Below the pieces are notes generated by a model, which was not told where the DNA came from, made no database searches, and saw only the letters and a list, made by a program, of their open reading frames with translations. A stretch of 64,000 nucleotides of DNA from Endomychus coccineus (lineage: Eukaryota; Arthropoda; Insecta; Coleoptera; Endomychidae), in NCBI GenBank assembly GCA_958510875.1, contig OY294067.1, forward strand, positions 104,514,010-104,578,009, given 5' to 3'. Positions 43,774 through 54,907 of this stretch are shown here, piece by piece; positions within the stretch are counted from its first letter, which is position 1; every line of letters begins with the position of its first letter. A program made the position numbers and the translations under genes.

Positions 43774-43846
43774 ACCGAAGTGGTGTAATTGGTAAACACC
43801 CTGGACTAGAAATCCAGAAATGTGGGTTCGAATCCCGCCTATGGTT
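43774..43846 (+). tRNA. tRNA-like gene (AGA), block 7
   Basis: Complete copy in the plus arm; last copy in the window. Confidence 0.6.
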
Positions 43847-43983
43847 CAATCTTTTACGTTTATTCATCTTTATAATCCTATGTTAAATTATCTAAGTTAT
43901 CTTCATAATTCAGAAAATTTAATTCTATATCTCTTAAGTTACATACACGATAGTGGCCAATTAGGCAAAGAAACTTTAAACTT

Positions 43984-44020
<37 letters not shown>

Positions 44021-44067
44021 GAACTGGATTCTCGGGTATCGATCCGCGTTGTGTGGTTTCGGTCCTC

Positions 44068-44110
44068 AAAAGGACCAATTTCACAACGTTTCGGCAAAGT
44101 CGCATTTGCC
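44068..44110 (-). ncRNA. Hammerhead ribozyme motif, minus copy
   Basis: Counterpart of 44183-44224 in the left arm with GAAACGTT instead of GAAACGTC, which changes the cleavage triplet; the rest of the core is the same. Confidence 0.4.
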
Positions 44111-44182
44111 ATCTTCAGGTGATTCGACCGTAGAGTCTGGAAAACTGAAGTTCGCCTAGATTTTCCAGACTCTACGGTCGAA

Positions 44183-44224
44183 TCACCTGAAGATGGCAAA
44201 TGCGACTTTGCCGAAACGTCGTGA
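44183..44224 (+). ncRNA. Hammerhead ribozyme motif
   Basis: TCAC (44183-44186), CTGAAGA (44187-44193), stem II GGCAAA/TTTGCC with loop TGCGAC, GAAA (44213-44216), CG, GTC triplet to 44220, then GTGA closing stem I. Core consensus met; stem III is a single C-G pair as in PLE hammerheads. Confidence 0.55.
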
Positions 44225-44286
44225 AATTGGTCCATTTGACCCGAGAATCCAGTTCTACACATTACGTCCGCGAGAACCTAAGAAGA

Positions 44287-44289
<3 letters not shown>

Positions 44290-44347
<58 letters not shown>

Positions 44348-44352
44348 TTATA

Positions 44353-44387
<35 letters not shown>
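44290..44387. repeat. (TA)n tract, ~98 bp with interruptions
   Basis: Right boundary of the TA/fold-back mosaic. Confidence 0.95.
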
Positions 44388-44390
<3 letters not shown>

Positions 44391-44594
44391 GAGGAAATAT
44401 AGACGAAAAATCGCCAAAATCTCTAAAAAAAATCTAGTCAACGGAATTTAATGAATAAGGCGTCAATCGACGTGGAATTATGTCTAGAAAAAAGTCTACT
44501 AGTAAGCGTTTGGGGACCTGGCTTACTTGCATTGCTGACTCAAAAATGCATGTAAAAGATGCATTTGCCAAAAGGTATTTTTTCAATTTGTGAA

Positions 44595-44945
44595 AACTAG
44601 AACAATAATCAGTAAAATCAACCCAATTTCTTCTCGGGGGGTTTTTGGGGTCGCTGAACACGAATTCGATGTTCAATAAATGCTACGGTGCACCTGGTGC
44701 GTGGGACATCCAGGTCGTCTACCTCTTCTTCGAGGATTAATTATGCACTAATTTTGAATATGAAGATTATCAAATACGTTGCAGTGTGTATTTTCAAAAT
44801 TAATCCTCGAAGAAGAGGCAGACGATCCGGGTGTCATGAGCACCAGGTGCACCGTAGCATTTTTTGGACATCGAATTCGTGTTCAGTGACCCCAAAAATC
44901 CCCGAGACGAGAATATGGCTGATTTTACTGATTACTCTTCTATTA
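44595..44945. repeat. Fold-back element with cacctggtgc core
   Basis: Left arm 44595-44765 and right arm 44780-44945 are inverted copies (aatcagtaaaatca / tgattttactgatta at the ends, ctaggtgcac-like and aattaatcctcgaagaagag near the loop), with scattered mismatches. No coding. Probably a non-autonomous DNA or PLE-type element. Confidence 0.7.
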
Positions 44946-44959
44946 TATTAGAGTTTAAT

Positions 44960-45700
44960 GCAAGCAGAACTGAAGCTTGTATTTTCTCCAGGAAGGCGGA
45001 TCCCACAATCCTTAATATGATGATGTCAGTTACAACATTCCTATGAAATTATCCACATCTATGCTCGGTATTACCACCAACCGCACCCTCTCATGGAACT
45101 ATCATGTGAGGTCCATTGAGAAAACCGCTTCACAAAAACTTGGTTTTCTATCCCATACCAAGAGCTACTTTACAGTCCAGCTGTCCCTCATAATCTTCAA
45201 AGCACATATTCGACTTGTACTGGAATACTGTTCACATGTTTAGAGTTTAGCTCCCAAACATAAGCGGAAGCTCTGAATTTCTATTCAGGAGAGATCTATT
45301 CGTCACTTACGAATTCATTGTCCTCTCTAGAACATCGCAGAGATGTGGGATATCTCCCACTTTTCTGTAGATATCTTCATGGTGGGTGTTCATCAGAAAT
45401 CTCGTCTGTTATTCCACACGACAGATTCCAGGTCTAGACGAGCTCAAGCTAGTCCACTACTTTATTATCAAACTCAAGACCTGCCGGACTTTATTTTTCT
45501 ATCGAACGGCGAATTTGTGGGATTCTTTGCTTATTGAGGTTTATCCTTATAACTATTACATGGAACTTTCAAAAAAATTCCAATGCCCTTCTCCTCTAAC
45601 AACATTCCTCCGCTGGTTCACACGATGTTCTTCGAACATTATGAATTTTCTACTCGTGCAGTCAAAATTAAAAAAAGCGCAGTGGCTAAAAAAAGTGTTT
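44960..45700 (+). pseudogene. LINE RT C-terminal remnant
   Basis: Plus-strand frames carry MLGITTNRTLSWNYHVRSIE, KTASQKLGFLSHTKSYF, then AHIRLVLEYCSHV, followed after frame breaks by IQERSIRH and the typical tail. This is the longest copy of the family seen at 1-420, 3.7, 5.3 and 20.7 kb. Stops and frameshifts make it non-functional. Confidence 0.7.
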
Positions 45701-45829
45701 CTGTATTTTGTTGTGCCTTAAAGCGAAATAATACGCCTTGTTGGAACCCATGGCAAACAACCTGCTGTTATAAATATGATGTTCGCAGCATGTCAACTAA
45801 TTACCACTTCTCAAAGAACACATAAAAGA

Positions 45830-47950
45830 ACTCATTGATGACAGATAGAAAGTTAGTGAAGATCTTGGAGTCGAGTTGAGCAGCAACATCGTTCCAATTC
45901 TCCAGTTATTAGACTCACCAAGTATTTAAAAACTCTCGAAATCTTGATTCTTTCCATAACTCACTCGAAATCTATTTTACTGATAAAAATACTCCGACGA
46001 TTGCATTGCAATCATTGCACCCCTACTTCCTGAACAAAATAGGTAAATGAGTTAAGAAAATCAACAAAAGAAATTGCTGTTTTTATAATATTCCTAAGAT
46101 CGAGAATAAGCTGTGGTTCGATCTATTGAAAAAGAAAAGAACTTGGGAAAAGAAGAAAGCACTCGTTTCAAAGGACACAAATAACTTTTCCCCTACACAG
46201 GGCAAACTTTTATGTCTTGCACAATTCAATGTTAATCCTGCATCAGCGGTTCTAGACGAAACGGTAGCACTTTTTACTTTTGCTTCCAATAATAGCGTAG
46301 GTTCGAAACTCCAAGCGGCAACGTTATCGCAGGTTAGTTTGTTAAATTTTTTGCTAGTTGGTTTATCAAATTTAAAATTTTTTCTAGATTTCTAGTAATA
46401 GGAGTGACTTTTCCGCAGTTATTGCAGAGATGTATCTACTTCGCTTCTAATAGGTCAAAAGCTTGCCCATCCGTGCCTTTCTGATTAAAAACCTGACTAC
46501 TCCCATGTTAACCGACCTATGTTTGTGTCAACTTTTTGTATTACTTTTAAATGTTCTATCGAATGTTGAAAATCCTATTACAAACTTCCTGTATAATAAC
46601 TAACTATGCCACTTAAGGATCTGACTTGTTTATTCAATATTTGCAGTTTCAATAGAAAGCTGTTCCTTGTAATTCACTTTTCAATATAATTGATATTACC
46701 CTTAAAACAATAGGAATAGGAAAACTGAACACCTATATTACAAAAATTTGATTCTTCAAATATTTTTTCGAATTAATTTTGGTGTAGACTAAAGTCTCGT
46801 GTGTTTAAAGTTGGCACCATATAACTTATTATTACTTTGTGCCGTTGTTTGAAAGAGTTTTTCAATCAACGTTCACGCTGATTTCATGCTACATTGTTTT
46901 GCACCCCAGCCAACTCTACTACAGTCGGCTGTATCTGTGCTTATTTGTTCTCGTTTCTCAAATCTTGGAAGAAAATACGGGAACATAGTTTGACCACCTT
47001 GCACTGCTTTTTATTAATGTCAATATGTACAAAATTGTATTGGTTTGTGACTTGAATTTTCGAAAATAAAATTAGTCATCTGGAATACTAATAATCATTT
47101 CCCAAAACTTAAGTACCTACTTACTACCATCACACCAACATTTTCTTATAAATAATTTAAGCTTTCACATTTGTAGTTTCTCTTTTTTACTTTGTAGATA
47201 TTCCATTTAAGTACCAGTCATGAACAGGTTTTATTTGTTGGGCGAAAAGCTATCTCTGCAGAGGTCATTATAAGTTATCAAATTATCTCGATATTGTTGG
47301 AAACAACTATAGATAGTCTTCAAAATTATTACATAACAAGTCGGCTGAAATCTGTTTTAGAGTTTCTAAGTTATTTTCCAATAAGTCTCAATACTCTATT
47401 CAACTAAGCTCTTTTATGGTTTTTCATTGAATTCCAATCTTCATTTCTATCATTACCAAATTTGACACACATTTTCATACCTGGAAGAAGAGGAGCCTTG
47501 CTGTTTTGGCAAGCATGAACCATTTCTGAGATTTTGATAACTAACAAAACCTTACTTTAATACATTTTCAAAATTAAATGTTTCGTGTAAGTCTGTCTAA
47601 CCTCATACATAGATACTGCTAGTCCTCACAATTTCGGAAGTATAACATGTGAGTGTTGTTGGAAACCAGCTATTAAGCTATTATTCCAATAAAATTTTAC
47701 CTATACCTATACCAGTATAATTGATCCTATTTCTCAATCTCCATAGTATTCCTATTTATGAATTGATGAAGTTTCAGATAATAGTTGTAGATAGTAATCT
47801 GAAGTTTTTGTGGTAATTTTAATATTATGCATGCAGCTTCTTCCACGAAATGTTATGTTCGTAAAGAGGGCCACACTCCAGATCTATACATCTACAACTT
47901 CATTTGAAACTAATAAACTATAAAAGAGTACACACAGTGGATACAACACT
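45830..47950. other. Non-coding stretch with one unexplained open frame
   Basis: Plus frame 46126-46340 (containing LCLAQFNVNPASAVLDETVA) ends at a possible donor (cag|gttagt). No domain recognised; it may be an isolated exon or relic. The rest shows nothing recognisable. Confidence 0.3.
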
Positions 47951-48085
47951 ATATACATGAAACAATCACCCTTATCCACTAAACGTACTGTAAAATTACT
48001 GAGGATCTACCAAGTTGCTATCATCAACTCTGATGATGGCTAATTGGTAAGGTCCTCAGTACGGTTATACGGGTATGCGGTTAAT
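47925..48085. repeat. Fold-back relic related to the 21.3-kb element
   Basis: Shares aaaagagtacacacagtgga, cacccttatccactaa, actgtaaaattactga and ctctgatgatggcta with the element at 21.26-21.43 kb. The GAAA half of its hammerhead-like core is missing. Confidence 0.6.
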
Positions 48086-48089
48086 TAGT

Positions 48090-49664
48090 TTTTGTTTATA
48101 GATTTATTTAAACTTTTTTCCAAACTCAAAAGTTATGAAATTTCGAAGATGTTGGAATCAAATCAGAATACATGATGCTTGGAGGGAAAGGTATCTACCC
48201 TTGACACAGCGTATATGCTTAAAAACATTAGTCCAAAAATAATTATTGTTTCCATAATTTTGGTGATATCTGTTTCACATTTGGTATACAATTTTCTCCT
48301 ACATATTGCGGATGTTATAAGGGCAAGTGGAATAAAGTAATTATAACTATTTGTTATGTTTTGTTAGTAGATACACAGTTACACACTCTTCTTCTTTTTG
48401 ACCTTGACATCCGTATTCTTCCGCCGCGTAAACAATTGTTTATTGAGTTTCCGATTTGGTCGTAACTATGCGGATGTTAAGTTGGAGAATATATGAGGAC
48501 GGTTCCATTTTGTTCTAAGAACGTTTTGGAGGTGGTAAACGTGAAAAGACATTGTCACAAACTGGTTTGCAAACCAAGAACGTAGGATTTTAGTGGTAGT
48601 TTTAGCAGTCAAATTCCACATGATTTAAATGATCATCCAAGCAGAGTGTAATGTCCACGATTTTACGAAGTTGTTAGGTTAAGTTCTGTTAGGCCAAGCC
48701 CTCGGTTCAAACTGTACAGACAGAATGTTGATATTGATGCCTTAGTTTAAGCTTGCACAGGAAGGCTTGGTGCAATGACGTCATCCTGGAGACCCCAGCC
48801 TGTATGTCATGTAGGGAGTAAGTAAGTACACATTGATGGAACGTTATCGCCTCAATTACGGGTACTATATCTCATAGAACGCAATTGTTCTCAACGGTAA
48901 GTTGTATGAACCTGTTGCAGTATGGTTGTAATTCTCCCTCAACTTGATCTGGCCATCCGTTCTTAACGAAGGCACGAACCTTTTTCAAGACTCGCTTTCA
49001 GCAGAAAGTTCGATTACACATACCAAAAATTTTCCTTCGACAAACTTGACTGGGTATTCCACATTCAACATTCGGTTGTAGGGGATAATTATTATATGCC
49101 CAAGAAATCCAGAAAATAATATAAAAGGTTCTTTCTCTATCGTTCTTCAGTTGGGTTCTAAATCCGAATTTCTTTTTCGCCCCCATGTAAGAGGGATGTG
49201 TTCTGATAAAACAGAATAAAATGCTCTAGTTTCAGTTTTTCTCTTATGACTTGAAAGCTACGAACTTTTAGGGAAAAGAGTCCTAATACATAAATAACCC
49301 ACATTAAATTTTTACAAATTATCTCATGAGTTTTTTCCTTAGACGACTCACGTATTAATGGGATTGGTTGCATATCACATTATTAGCAATTTTAATCTTG
49401 TATTATTATTATTATTATTTGTACGATCCGTGACCCATAAGATACCTTCCCTTCAAGCCGGGTCGCGTTACTCTGACTTGCAACTCCATTAATCCCCATT
49501 TCTGGTTTACCCTTAATTCAACTTCACGATGCCAGTCTTCTTCCTAGAATCTAGCACCGTAAGAGCAAAGCAGTTCATTATGGTCTCTGGGCCCAAGTTT
49601 ACTGTTCCAAAGTAGTAACATCTGAGGCATTTTATCTATGAGCTGAGGTCAGTCTCCGGTGTCA
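48090..49664. other. Non-coding stretch
   Basis: No gene recognised. The 49.43-49.66 kb part is less AT-rich (ccgggtcgcgttactctg) and may be an old LINE 3' region, but no coding frame supports it. Confidence 0.3.
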
Positions 49665-49672
49665 GTAAGAAC

Positions 49673-50281
49673 CACGGTCGTACATACAGGTCTGGGAACT
49701 CGTATGTTTGACATGAGTCTCTTACATGTCGCCAAACTCGTAGTCCCTCGCTCAGCCACGAGCTAGCGCTTGGATCGAAGTATGGCAACAATCACATTAT
49801 TAAGTAAAATAATTTTTCTCTTAATGCAATATTTACTACTCTGATTTGAGAGAGGAATAGAACTGTTACTCTTGTCAAAATGTATTACTCACCTTAAAAA
49901 TAACTTCACCCTTTTTCGTTATACAGGCTCGCACACATAAAAGACCTCGTTAAAACGATTTCTATCCGGAATCGCAAGCATCCACTTTTTTCGCAATTCC
50001 GCATCTCTCGGCACTTTAAAAACAGAAGTTTCTTGCTTTACACTTTTGTACCCCGTTTTGCATTTCGGCACAATGCACGGTTTCGTAATTTTTTTCTAAA
50101 AACGCCGGTATTCCTTGTGCTTACAAGTCAGCAATGACAGTTGCCAGAGAACACGTAAACGTATACGTGCCAGAGATCATTCCTCGACTGACGCGCCACC
50201 TATGCAACAGATGACGCTTAGCGGACTCACTTCTCACATAGGAAACAGCCTCGAGTTACCAGACCTGTATATACGACCGTG
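49673..50281 (-). mobile_element. P-superfamily non-autonomous element with THAP exon (copy 2)
   Basis: TIRs CACGGTCGTACATACAGGTC (left) and the complement of CACGGTCGTATATACAGGTC (right). The 8-bp duplication is GTAAGAAC (49665-49672) / GTAAGTAC (50282-50289), one mismatch. 609 bp, inverted relative to its sister at 18200-18733, and better preserved at the ends. Confidence 0.75.
49893..50089 (-). pseudogene. THAP zinc-finger exon, disrupted
   Basis: Reads TKPCIVPKCKTGYKSVKQET, VFKVPRDAELRKKWMLAIPD and RNRFNEVFYVCE in one frame (no frameshift in the A run, unlike copy 1). The final CEHHF zinc-ligand segment is replaced by an insertion (ctgtataacgaaaaaggg) that brings an in-frame TGA. Donor gtgagt retained at 49892-49887. 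Confidence 0.7.
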
Positions 50282-50289
50282 GTAAGTAC

Positions 50290-51255
50290 ATAAATTTATC
50301 GACCGTAGCGCCACTAGTGTCGACATTTGGAAACAAATATTACAAAAAATTTTCACTCAATACCGCCACTAGCCATTAAAAAAGCAACAATAGACTAATT
50401 TCACAATTAGCAAATTGAATATGCATTTATTGCAAAATTAAAGCTAATGAAAAATTAGATAATGAGAAAATATTCCATTTAGGTTTTAGAATCTTTAAAT
50501 TCAGTAGCGGCATAACTACCACCGGTCCAGCCAGTACAATTACCTGCAGTCCCAGACATATCCCGCCACCCCCCTTCTCCATACTTTGAAGTTTCTTTTT
50601 TAATATTGATCTAATGCAACATTTCAACCAACACAACTAATTGATTCCCTAGTTGTACATGCGGAAATAAATTTTGTTGGATTTTTAGTTTTCAGCTTGT
50701 CTTCCGTTTTGTTTGAGACTCTGCACCGAAGTTCCGGGCGGGATAGTTGCCCCACTGTTATGATTTCACACTAGCTTGAATTTCAAGACCTCGTACGTTA
50801 AGATTAATTGTGTTTGAAAGTTCCCTCTGGTCAAGTTCACAGAGGTAGAGTGTGTGTTCTTTAAATTCTGTATGTGTTCCATAAACAGAAAAAATGTAAT
50901 GTTCTAATTTTTGAGTTGTGATGGTTATTCTATGGTTGTGGTTAGCAGTTAACGTATAGTAGAGTTCGATGGCAGTTAGTTGGTGTGTGCATAGATAACT
51001 CTACTAGTAGAGTTATCTATGGGTGTGTGTCTGAGGTTGAGGTCAAATCGGTCTTTCCCCTTATCAATTTTCATACGATTGATTGTTCTAATCTTGGGTG
51101 AACAATAGTCATAATAATTGTTAATTGTTATGATTTATGCTACAGTTACTAATAATAACTCAGTATCAGTATTTATATGTTGAAGAGAAGATATTTATCA
51201 GTATAGTAATATTGTCGAAGCATTATTATAGTTAAAAGATATTTTACCAAGAGAA
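50290..51255. promoter_or_regulatory. Upstream region of the carboxypeptidase gene
   Basis: No coding recognised. It holds a 32-bp perfect palindrome (50990-51021), and the region just before the ATG is AT-rich. TATA-like boxes occur but I cannot place the start site. Confidence 0.3.
50990..51021. repeat. Perfect 32-bp palindrome
   Basis: catagataactctac, then ta, then the exact reverse complement; symmetric about 51005/51006. About 235 bp before the carboxypeptidase start codon. It could form a cruciform, bind a dimeric factor, or be a tiny inverted duplication. Confidence 0.9.
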
Positions 51256-52659
51256 ATGAAGTTCATATTGCTACTTATATTTTTTTACTACAGAATTCAA
51301 ATAATATCTGCCGCATTTCCGAATTTTTACACCAAATTTGAAGAGGTGAAGGTAAGAGATGATCCTGGGAAACCATTAATTTTAACTCCTCTTATTGAGG
51401 AAAATAAGATAGAAGATGCTTTGGCTGCTTCAGAGGTACATTTTAATGGTTTCAAAAATGTTAAAAGTTATTCAGGCTATTTCACTGTAAACAAACCCTT
51501 CAATTCCAATTTATTTTTCTGGTTTTTCCCATCTGCACCTGATTATGCTGCTGACCCTGTTATTTTATGGCTACAAGGAGGCCCAGGAGCTTCATCTTTA
51601 ATAGGATTATTCGCAGAAAATGGTCCTTTTCAAGTAAAAAGTCAGAAGGGGCTGAAATTGAGAAAGTATCCATGGACACAAACTCATTCTGTGATCTACA
51701 TAGATAGTCCAGCTGGAACTGGGTATAGTTTTACAGATGCGAATGGTTATTGTCAGAATGAAACTCAAGTAGGAGAAGATTTATACAATGCCCTCCAACA
51801 ATTTTTCTTATTATTTCCTGAACTTCAAAAGAATGATTTCTATGTAACTGGTGAATCATATGGTGGTAAATATGTACCGGCTATTTCTTATACTATTCAC
51901 CAGAAAAATCCAGCTGCAGAGTTGAAGATAAATTTGAAAGGACTTGCAATTGGGAATGGATTGAGTGATCCTGAACACCAGTTAAAATATGGAGCTTATT
52001 TATACCAGTTGGGACTCATAGACAGTGAGGTTCGAGAACAGATTAAACAAATTGAACAACAAGGTATTACATACATTCAAAATAAAGATTGGATTAATGC
52101 ATTCAAAATTTTTGATAACTTATTAAATGGTGATACCAACAACCATTCATCCTTATTTAAAAATGTTACTGGTTTTGATAATTATTTTAACTTTTTATAT
52201 CCTACTGATCCCAGTAAAGAACTGGAATACATGGGCAAGTATGTACAGCGGAATGATGTTCGTGCTGCAATCCATGTTGGTGATGCCACTTTCAACACAG
52301 AAAATGAATTAGTGGAATTAAATTTGCAAGCAGACATTATGCAGTCTGTAGCTCCTTGGATTTCAGAACTACTTAGTTATTACAAAGTTGTAATCTATAA
52401 TGGTCAGTTGGATATAATTGTAGCCTACCCATTGACAGAGAATTACTTAAAAACTTTGCCGTTCAGTGCTGCAGATCAGTATAAAACAGCAAAAAGATTG
52501 CAATGGTATGTTGATGGAGAATTAGCTGGTTATGTTAAGGAAGCAGGTAACTTGACTGAAGTATTGGTTCGTAATGCAGGTCATATGGTACCTCAAGATC
52601 AGCCAAAATGGGCATTTGATATGATTAATAGGTTGACAAGTGATAAGTCATTCTATTAA
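51256..52659 (+). CDS. Serine carboxypeptidase, peptidase family S10 (CPVL/vitellogenic-like)
   Basis: 467-aa uninterrupted frame, the usual length for the family. It begins with a signal peptide (MKFILLLIFFYYRIQIISA, residues 1-19), so the enzyme is secreted or lysosomal and removes C-terminal residues from peptides. Motifs: LQGGPGASS (oxyanion region, ~106-114), GESYGGKYVPAI with nucleophile Ser201, NGQLDIIVAYP with Asp386, and NAGHMVPQDQP with His443, so the full catalytic triad is present. Likely N-glycosylation sites include NETQ, NVTG and NLTE. The start is the first Met of the frame and fits the signal peptide. No introns within the coding region, which may be natural for this subfamily or indicate a retrocopy. 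Insect relatives include CPVL-like and venom serine carboxypeptidases; which one this is cannot be told here. Confidence 0.95.
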   Translation: MKFILLLIFFYYRIQIISAAFPNFYTKFEEVKVRDDPGKPLILTPLIEENKIEDALAASEVHFNGFKNVKSYSGYFTVNKPFNSNLFFWFFPSAPDYAADPVILWLQGGPGASSLIGLFAENGPFQVKSQKGLKLRKYPWTQTHSVIYIDSPAGTGYSFTDANGYCQNETQVGEDLYNALQQFFLLFPELQKNDFYVTGESYGGKYVPAISYTIHQKNPAAELKINLKGLAIGNGLSDPEHQLKYGAYLYQLGLIDSEVREQIKQIEQQGITYIQNKDWINAFKIFDNLLNGDTNNHSSLFKNVTGFDNYFNFLYPTDPSKELEYMGKYVQRNDVRAAIHVGDATFNTENELVELNLQADIMQSVAPWISELLSYYKVVIYNGQLDIIVAYPLTENYLKTLPFSAADQYKTAKRLQWYVDGELAGYVKEAGNLTEVLVRNAGHMVPQDQPKWAFDMINRLTSDKSFY

Positions 52660-54900
52660 TGAAGAACAATGTTCGTTACAACACAACATAAACTTACTAT
52701 ATACTCATGTATATATTCAATAGAATTAACTTCCACTAACTCCACCATGGGATTGAATGCAATGATCTAGATAAAAAATATAGAAATAGTAGTTTGGACT
52801 GTCACTATAAAAATCTGTCCTCTTTAAATATGATTAATTTCAAAGAACCTTACATGCTTTTGCAGCTTACATTTTTAAATCTTGGGTGTATTTACTTCAA
52901 AAATTGAATTAGCTACAGATATTGTCATATAGAAGAGCACAATTTGTACCAATTAGATATTGAAATAACCTTGAAAATAACCTAGATCTTTGTTTATTTC
53001 TATCTAAAATATAATCCTAAAGGATTTACATGCAAGAGCATTCATTTTAATGTTTATATTATAAATTGTTAATAATATTATGTACAATATTCAATTGAAC
53101 TTGTAAGGAATACAGTTCACAATGGAACTGTATTTTCAGATTAAACCCAAATATTTTGCAAGTACAATTTAATAGAATTTTTGAAATCGTAGTCAATATT
53201 AAGTCTGAGACAAGTTCTTAATATGTATACGATTGAAATATTACACATCTTATTAGAGCATTTCTGCAAGGCTGTTTCACAAAAACAAGTTCTAATAATA
53301 TGATTTCTTAAAATTATGAAGTGAATTTTTTGTATATTATATGTGCCCCTACTACTGCACAGAAGATTATTTCATTTGAAAGTTTCACCCATGTAAATCA
53401 TTGACTTGAAAAGAAAAAATTATTCAATAATCTGCTATACATTAATGTCAATATTGCATTTTTGACTTACATCAAGTCTGCTATTTGATTACAAATATGG
53501 TAACCTCCTCTACTGACCAATCATGATGCGTCTAGTGGAATCAAGTGGAAGTGGGCAGTATAATTGATCAAATTTTAATAATGAAGTATGAGAAACTCTA
53601 ATTGCGAATAATATTTTTATGCAAAGTGGATATCTTACTTTTATGAAGTGTAGCTTATAAATTTTACTCATATCAACTCCTTTTATGTTAATTTTGCTAT
53701 GATACTAGAGGTAACTAATTTCTTTTGATATTATTTTTTAAATTTTGTGTTCCTGTAAGTAAGATAATATCATTGTGCTTAATTATCGATGACATTTAGT
53801 TGGTAGCAAACTATCCTCATTTTAAGATTGTTCCAATTCTTGTCTTATTATTAGCTCCAAAATGATCTTGATTCTCCATGACTTCAGTTTTAGCAAGTGA
53901 TGCCAGTTCATAAGTTGAACGAAAATGACTTCCATGATTATCGAACACAATATTGGGCCATAATCTGAGACCCTGAATCCAAGAATTTTATGTAGCTAAT
54001 AATTGTGTCAACTTTTATGAATGTTATAAAAATATTTGTTTTTATTTTAAATGTTTGTTGAAACATATTAAATGAATTTAAATTCTGTTGATAAGTATTT
54101 TTTTGATTAAATACTTGTAATATCTTTATCCTATAAAAAATGATGTGATATTGATATAGAACACTGGAATACAAGAAATATGTAAGAGTAATAAAATAAT
54201 GTTACACAAAAAATTTGATTAGCATCAATAAATAAAATTCAAACAAATGTGCAAGATAAAAATCTTCATGCTGTGAAACACATCTTAGATCAGGCGATTT
54301 CTCACCAAGGTGTTTTCATTAGAAATTCTAATTTAAAATATATACGGGCAATTATTTCATAATTCACTTTCATTCAATGTTGGGTCGGCCTTATGAAGTG
54401 TAGCTTATGATTTCTGATGAAAACTGGACAAATACCACCAACGATACCGACTGACGAAGCAATGCTTCAATGAGAAGTGTATTTTGTTTCATACCGTGAG
54501 AACTCACTATACATGTTAGATATCTAGAAACAAAATAATCTTATCACAAGTCCGTGCTTCTTTAGAGAAATTTTGGAAAAAATTCTCGTAACAAAAATAC
54601 AGGAAATGTTGGATACTGATATGAGAATAAATATTTTATCATTTTGAGGAATCTTTGATAGCTGTTCGTGAAAAATGTCAAGCATTATCAGAAACTGCGA
54701 AAATGGCTATATTTATCCATTCCAGATTTGAGGTAGTCAAGTGAGAATATTGACAATATTTATATTTGCTAACAACTTCAAACCAACTGAACGGCACCAA
54801 AGCTATAACACATTTTTGCATTGTTGTTCACTTTCAGCTAGTATGTAACTCCAATTTGAATCTTTCCTAGTTACACTTGAACTTTTTGCACATTCAACTT
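52660..54900. other. 3' UTR and intergenic sequence
   Basis: AT-rich. Contains a short direct repetition (ttatgaagtgtagcttat at 53641 and 54391). No gene recognised. Confidence 0.4.
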
Positions 54901-54907
54901 GGATGGT

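Larger units (their letters stand above)
43166..43985. repeat. tRNA-like repeat block 7 (minus, partial minus, plus)
   Basis: One full minus unit, a second minus unit cut just inside its tRNA-like gene (aaccatagg|cttatattt at about 43740), then a full plus unit. Block-3-like marks (tctaacagg, gcatcccgg) with aagtttaaag. Confidence 0.9.
44018..44289. mobile_element. PLE-type fold-back with two hammerhead copies
   Basis: Arms from gtagaactggattctcggg to the mirrored ending ccgagaatccagttctac meet near 44158 (ctagattttccagactc). Each arm carries cacctgaagatggcaaatgc on its sense strand. Between TA tracts 43986-44017 and 44290-44387. No coding. Confidence 0.8.

Noticed and set aside
15418..43846. 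Calling the tRNA-like copies ordinary tRNA-Ser(AGA)
   Set aside because: The variable loop is only 4 nt, whereas tRNA-Ser has a long variable arm; the body is closer to tRNA-Gln and the acceptor stem has an A·A mismatch.
26629..44402. Frames rich in YIYIYI
   Set aside because: Translations of (TA)n tracts.
48002..48062. Hammerhead at 48.03 kb
   Set aside because: CTGATGA is present, but the GAAA box and cleavage triplet are missing.
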